Assembly: GCA_025965775.1 (NCBI GenBank)
Contig: JAOPWG010000018.1
Coordinates: 1 to 8,149 of the forward strand
Direction: 5' to 3'
Origin: Modestobacter sp.
GTDB lineage: Bacteria > Actinomycetota > Actinomycetes > Mycobacteriales > Geodermatophilaceae
DNA: 8,149 nt
The position numbers were made by a program, and so were the translations under genes. Every line of letters begins with the position of its first letter. Positions within the stretch are counted from its first letter, which is position 1. Shown here one piece after another: positions 5,897 through 8,149 of the stretch. Under the pieces are notes generated by a model that was given only the letters and a program-made list of their open reading frames with translations, was not told the DNA's origin and searched no databases.

Positions 5897-6511
5897 GTGG
5901 ACCTGTCCCCGCTCCGCCCCGGTCCTAGTGGCCGGGCGGAGGCGTCGGTGCGCCCGGCGGCGCCGGGCGACGCCGCGCACATCGCCCGCGTCCAGGTGGT
6001 CACCTGGCGGACCGCGTACCGCGCCGTCCTCCCGGCTGCCGTGCTCGACGAGTGGGACGACGACGCCGCCGCGGCAGCCTGGCGGGTCGCCGTCCTCCGA
6101 CCACCCACGCCTGCGCACGGCGTGCTGGTCGCCGAGGATTCCGGGACGCTGGTCGGCTTCGCCGCGTACGGCCCGGCCGAGCTGACGACCGGGGAGCTGC
6201 CCTCGGTCGAGGGACCCACCACCGAGGTCGGCGCACTGCTGGTCGAGCCGCGCTGGGGCCGCCGGGGGCACGGCAGCCGCCTGCTGGCCGCCCTCGCCGA
6301 CGTCGCCCGCGCCGCGGGCGTCCGCCGGCTGCAGATCTGGTTGCCGGAGGCGGACCGGGTCACCGTGGCGTTCCTGGCCGGTGCCGGCTGGGCCCAGGAC
6401 GGCTGGGTGCGCGCGCTCGACACCGGGACGAGCACGATCCGCGAGGTCCGCTGGCACACCCTGCTGGACGACGGACCCGCCGACGAGATCGACGAGCGAG
6501 GAGCGGAGTGA
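5897..6511 (+). CDS. GNAT family N-acetyltransferase
   Basis: The 204-aa protein has the GCN5-related fold and should transfer an acetyl group from acetyl-CoA to an amine; the acceptor cannot be predicted. The sequence shows a disordered N-terminal stretch (1-16), then VRPAAPGDAAHIARVQ (18-33) with the alpha-1/alpha-2 signature VTWRTAYR (35-42). A beta-strand LVAEDSGTLVGFAAYG (77-92) follows. Motif A is EVGALLVEPRWGRRGHGSRLL (110-130), whose RRGHG (122-126) is the pyrophosphate-binding Q/R-x-x-G-x-G/A loop. Motif B ends with VAFLAGAGWAQDG (157-169), the usual 'FY...GF' equivalent. An acidic tail (191-204) overlaps the next gene. The GTG start at 5897 follows TAGGCT by six bases. It overlaps the DUF2461 gene by GTGA, so the two are probably one operon. 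Confidence 0.9.
   Translation: MDLSPLRPGPSGRAEASVRPAAPGDAAHIARVQVVTWRTAYRAVLPAAVLDEWDDDAAAAAWRVAVLRPPTPAHGVLVAEDSGTLVGFAAYGPAELTTGELPSVEGPTTEVGALLVEPRWGRRGHGSRLLAALADVARAAGVRRLQIWLPEADRVTVAFLAGAGWAQDGWVRALDTGTSTIREVRWHTLLDDGPADEIDERGAE
6498..6503 (+). promoter_or_regulatory. ribosome binding site for the DUF2461 gene inside the GNAT coding end
   Basis: GAGGAG lies 4 bases before the GTG at 6508, within the last codons of the acetyltransferase gene. It supports this start over earlier in-frame ones that would overlap the GNAT gene deeply. Confidence 0.55.
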
Positions 6512-7173
6512 CCTTCCAGGGCTTCCCGGACGACGGACTGGTGTTCTACGAGGGCCTCGAGGCCGACAACAGCCGGACCTACTGGATGCAGCACCGGGCC
6601 GCCTACGACACGGCGGTCCGAGCACCCCTGCAGGCCCTGGTCGACGAGCTGGCTCCGGAGTTCGGCACCCCCAAGGTGTTCCGCCCGTACCGGGACGTGC
6701 GCTTCAGCAACGACAAGACGCCCTACAAGACCCACCAGGGGGCCGTCCTGCACCCGGACGGGGCAGGCGTGGGATCGGTCTACATGCAGGTGTCCGCCGA
6801 CGGCCTGCGTGTGTCGGGTGGCTGCTGGCGCCTGCAGCCCGACCAGGTCGAGCGCTACCGCCGGGCGGTGGCCGACGACCTGCAGGGCCCACGGCTGCTC
6901 GCCGAGGTCGATCGGCTGCGCGCGCTGGACTGGGGCATCGAGGGCGAGCGGTTGATCCGGGCTCCGCGTGGATGGCCGGCCGACCACGAGCGCATCGAGT
7001 TGTTGCGTCACAAGTCGTTGCACGCCGTCCAGAGCTGGGAGCCCGCGGACTGGTTGCACGAACGCAGCGCCCTGGACCGGGTCCGGGACGCCTGGCGGGA
7101 ACTGCGTGCCCTCAACGCTTGGCTGGCGGACAACGTCGGGGCCACGACGGCCCCGCCCGACCGCCGCCGCTGA
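6508..7173 (+). CDS. DUF2461 domain-containing protein (TIGR02453 family)
   Basis: The 221-aa protein matches the DUF2461/TIGR02453 family over almost its whole length; the family has no established biochemical role that I know of. Hallmarks are FYEGLEADNSRTYWMQHRAAY (13-33) and the signature from FRPYRDVRFS (58-67) through NDKTPYKTHQGA (68-79). These are followed by VYMQVSADGLRVSGGCWRLQPDQVERYR (91-118), and a C-terminal part with PRGWPADHERIELLRHKSL (153-171) and a helix rich in Arg and Leu (186-208). The start GTG at 6508 overlaps the acetyltransferase stop (GTGA) and has GAGGAG upstream; starting here yields a family-sized protein. Neither a signal peptide nor a membrane segment is visible, so it is probably cytoplasmic. 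Pairing with the GNAT gene is the only functional hint. The last 11 residues (Pro/Arg-rich) are variable. Confidence 0.92.
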   Translation: MTFQGFPDDGLVFYEGLEADNSRTYWMQHRAAYDTAVRAPLQALVDELAPEFGTPKVFRPYRDVRFSNDKTPYKTHQGAVLHPDGAGVGSVYMQVSADGLRVSGGCWRLQPDQVERYRRAVADDLQGPRLLAEVDRLRALDWGIEGERLIRAPRGWPADHERIELLRHKSLHAVQSWEPADWLHERSALDRVRDAWRELRALNAWLADNVGATTAPPDRRR

Positions 7174-7302
7174 GCGAGGGCCGTTCGCCCCGCTGGGCAC
7201 ACCAGGGAGACGCCCGACACCTGCAGTGAACGAGCGAACCTGCCCGGTCACGCCGTCACCAAGGGGTGTCGTCCGGTCTTCTCCCGCCGCCGTGGGCGTG
7301 CG

Positions 7303-7308
7303 TACCCT
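7303..7308 (+). promoter_or_regulatory. putative promoter -10 box (TACCCT) of the DNRLRE gene
   Basis: TACCCT fits the TANNNT consensus and would place a transcript start near 7315, giving a leader of about 30 bases that contains the ribosome-binding site. TTCTCC at 7279-7284, 18 bases upstream, is a poor -35 match. The rest of the 172-base gap (7174-7345) holds no gene I can support and no strong hairpin after the DUF2461 stop. Confidence 0.35.
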
Positions 7309-7335
7309 CCGCCGGACCAGCGCACGTCACCGTAC

Positions 7336-7341
7336 GGGGGA
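7336..7341 (+). promoter_or_regulatory. ribosome binding site of the DNRLRE gene
   Basis: GGGGGA is spaced 4 bases from the ATG at 7346. This decides the start: the frame is open far upstream into the DUF2461 gene, but only the 7346 ATG has both a ribosome-binding site and a following signal peptide. Confidence 0.55.
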
Positions 7342-7345
7342 CGAC

Positions 7346-8017
7346 ATGCCTGCTCCGGTCGCTTCGCTCCGCCCTGCTCACGCAGCTCGACGCGCTGCCC
7401 TGACCACCGGCGCCGTCTTGGCACTGGTCGTCCTGCTGCCCGGGTCCGCGAGCGTGGCGGCCGGGCCACCGGGGGTCGCTCCGCCCGCCGCTGCCGCCGC
7501 GCCCTGTACAGCCCCGCCGGCCGGCACCACGACCCTGGACCCGACCGTTGACACCTGGGTGGGCAGCGACGCCACTACGGCCAACCACGGCTCGGAGACG
7601 TCGCTCTACTCGGTGACCGCGACCCCGACGAAGGTCAGCTATCTGAAGTTCGACCTGACGGGCCTCGCGGGGAGAACCCTCACGGGTGCGCGCCTCACCG
7701 TTCAGACGACCAGCGGCTCGTCGTCCGGTTCGCCGAGCGCCCAGACCGTCTACACGGTGGCGGACTCGAGCTGGTCCGAGACGACCATCACCTACGCGAA
7801 CGCACCGGCCCCGGGTACCAAGGTCATCGGCAGCGTCCCCGGCGGGAGTGCGGCGCGCACGGCCTACACGGTGACGCTCACGCAGGCTGACCTGCAGAGC
7901 GCCGTCGGGGGGCAGTTCACCCTGGCCATCAAGGGGGCCGCAGCCGACGCCTTCTATGTGAACTCCAGGGAGGCCACGGCAGGGGCCAAGCCGCAGCTGC
8001 TGCTGACCACCGGCTGA
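7346..8017 (+). CDS. Secreted single-domain DNRLRE protein
   Basis: The 223-aa product starts with a Sec-type signal peptide: Arg9, Arg15 and Arg16, then a hydrophobic core about 18-31, then small residues, with cleavage probably near SVAAG (36-40). A Pro/Ala linker leads to one DNRLRE domain (about 62-221). Recognisable pieces are TTLDPTVDTWVGSDATTANHG (62-82), VSYLKFDLTGLAGRTLTGARL (97-117), WSETTITYANAPAPG (143-157) and FYVNSREATAGAKPQLLL (203-220), the last being the conserved SrE...P.L end of the domain. DNRLRE modules are beta-sandwich, carbohydrate-binding-like domains usually attached to large extracellular proteins; here nothing follows it. Ser/Thr content is high. A lone Cys54 follows Ala-Ala-Pro, which is not a lipobox. 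Probable role is an exported cell-surface or matrix-binding protein, inferred only from domain type. Apparently monocistronic. Confidence 0.88.
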   Translation: MPAPVASLRPAHAARRAALTTGAVLALVVLLPGSASVAAGPPGVAPPAAAAAPCTAPPAGTTTLDPTVDTWVGSDATTANHGSETSLYSVTATPTKVSYLKFDLTGLAGRTLTGARLTVQTTSGSSSGSPSAQTVYTVADSSWSETTITYANAPAPGTKVIGSVPGGSAARTAYTVTLTQADLQSAVGGQFTLAIKGAAADAFYVNSREATAGAKPQLLLTTG

Positions 8018-8041
8018 TCCGGCCCCGGCCGTCCGGCAGTC

Positions 8042-8069
8042 CCGGCCTGTGCCGGCCTGTGCCGGCCTG
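8042..8069. repeat. 10-bp tandem repeat, about 2.8 copies of CCGGCCTGTG
   Basis: The unit CCGGCCTGTG occurs at 8042 and 8052 and, truncated, at 8062. Within it GCCGG (8051-8055) can pair with CCGGC (8062-8066) around a 6-base loop, so it may serve as a weak, T-less terminator for the DNRLRE gene that stops 24 bases earlier. The remainder of the edge (8070-8149) shows nothing I can assign with confidence. Confidence 0.5.
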
Positions 8070-8149
8070 CTGGACCGCGCCCCTAGCCCGGCGATCCTGG
8101 GCCGGATGCGGCCGGTTGCGGACCGGGGTCCTCCGGGCCGGCAGGTGCG

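Noticed and set aside
3848..6625. Very long minus-strand open frame of over 900 codons
   Set aside because: It crosses thyA, the glycosylase gene and the opposite-strand GNAT gene in an unrelated frame, with low-complexity Arg/Gly/Ala/Pro composition; an artefact of high GC.
5884..7251. Minus-strand open frame over the GNAT and DUF2461 genes
   Set aside because: No domain is recognisable and it would bury two plus-strand genes with clear motifs and ribosome-binding sites.
6968..7345. Upstream extension of the DNRLRE gene frame
   Set aside because: It would overlap the DUF2461 gene by about 200 bases and would bury the signal peptide; the ATG at 7346 has a ribosome-binding site.
7490..7507. 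Lipoprotein attachment at Cys54 of the DNRLRE protein
   Set aside because: The preceding residues Ala-Ala-Pro do not form a lipobox (Pro just before Cys) and Cys54 lies well beyond the hydrophobic core.
8083..8149. Partial gene at the right edge (minus frame ending at 8083, or plus ATG at 8106)
   Set aside because: Either reading is fewer than 25 codons with no recognisable sequence; the data do not allow a choice.
1..8149. Mobile element, defence system, CRISPR array, tRNA or rRNA
   Set aside because: No transposase, integrase, spaced repeats, RNA-gene sequence or target-site duplications were found on either strand; composition looks uniform throughout.

Overview
The window is a GC-rich stretch (roughly 70% or more by eye) with dense gene packing, many GTG starts and TANNNT -10 boxes placed 6 bases before start codons. 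Together with the gene content (a thyA-dfrA-dapA-rnj cluster whose proteins resemble the mycobacterial ones), this points to the chromosome of an Actinomycetota member. A Geodermatophilaceae-like genus (Blastococcus, Geodermatophilus, Modestobacter) would fit, but that is only an impression. I see no mobile element, CRISPR array, tRNA or rRNA, and no sign of recent transfer.

Layout. 1-353 (+) is the C-terminal end of an S9 family prolyl oligopeptidase-like peptidase. It converges on a minus-strand block read from right to left: thyA (4476-3670), dfrA (3673-3086), dapA (3076-2168) and rnj (2171-459). ThyA and DHFR form the dTMP/folate cycle: ThyA makes dTMP and dihydrofolate, and DHFR regenerates tetrahydrofolate. 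DapA makes the first committed intermediate of lysine/diaminopimelate synthesis, and RNase J processes and degrades RNA. thyA/dfrA and dapA/rnj each overlap by a 4-base GTGA. Between dfrA and dapA lies a likely leaderless promoter whose -10 box includes the dfrA stop codon, so the block is probably two coupled pairs rather than a single transcript unit.

Upstream of thyA, also on the minus strand (5844-4624), is a winged-helix protein of the YcaQ/AlkX-AlkZ DNA glycosylase superfamily with a Q-I-D motif. It is divergent, across 52 bases, from a plus-strand pair: a GNAT acetyltransferase (5897-6511) and a DUF2461 protein (6508-7173), which overlap by GTGA and are preceded by a leaderless-type promoter. 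Next comes a monocistronic secreted protein with a single DNRLRE domain (7346-8017). The last 130 bases are non-coding or hold an unresolvable gene edge, with a short 10-bp tandem repeat.

Overall this is a housekeeping neighbourhood. I did not find a convincing new system. The best leads are the DapA residues suggesting loss of lysine feedback, the promoter embedded at the dfrA stop codon, the DHFR C-terminal tail, and the little-characterised glycosylase, DUF2461 and DNRLRE proteins.
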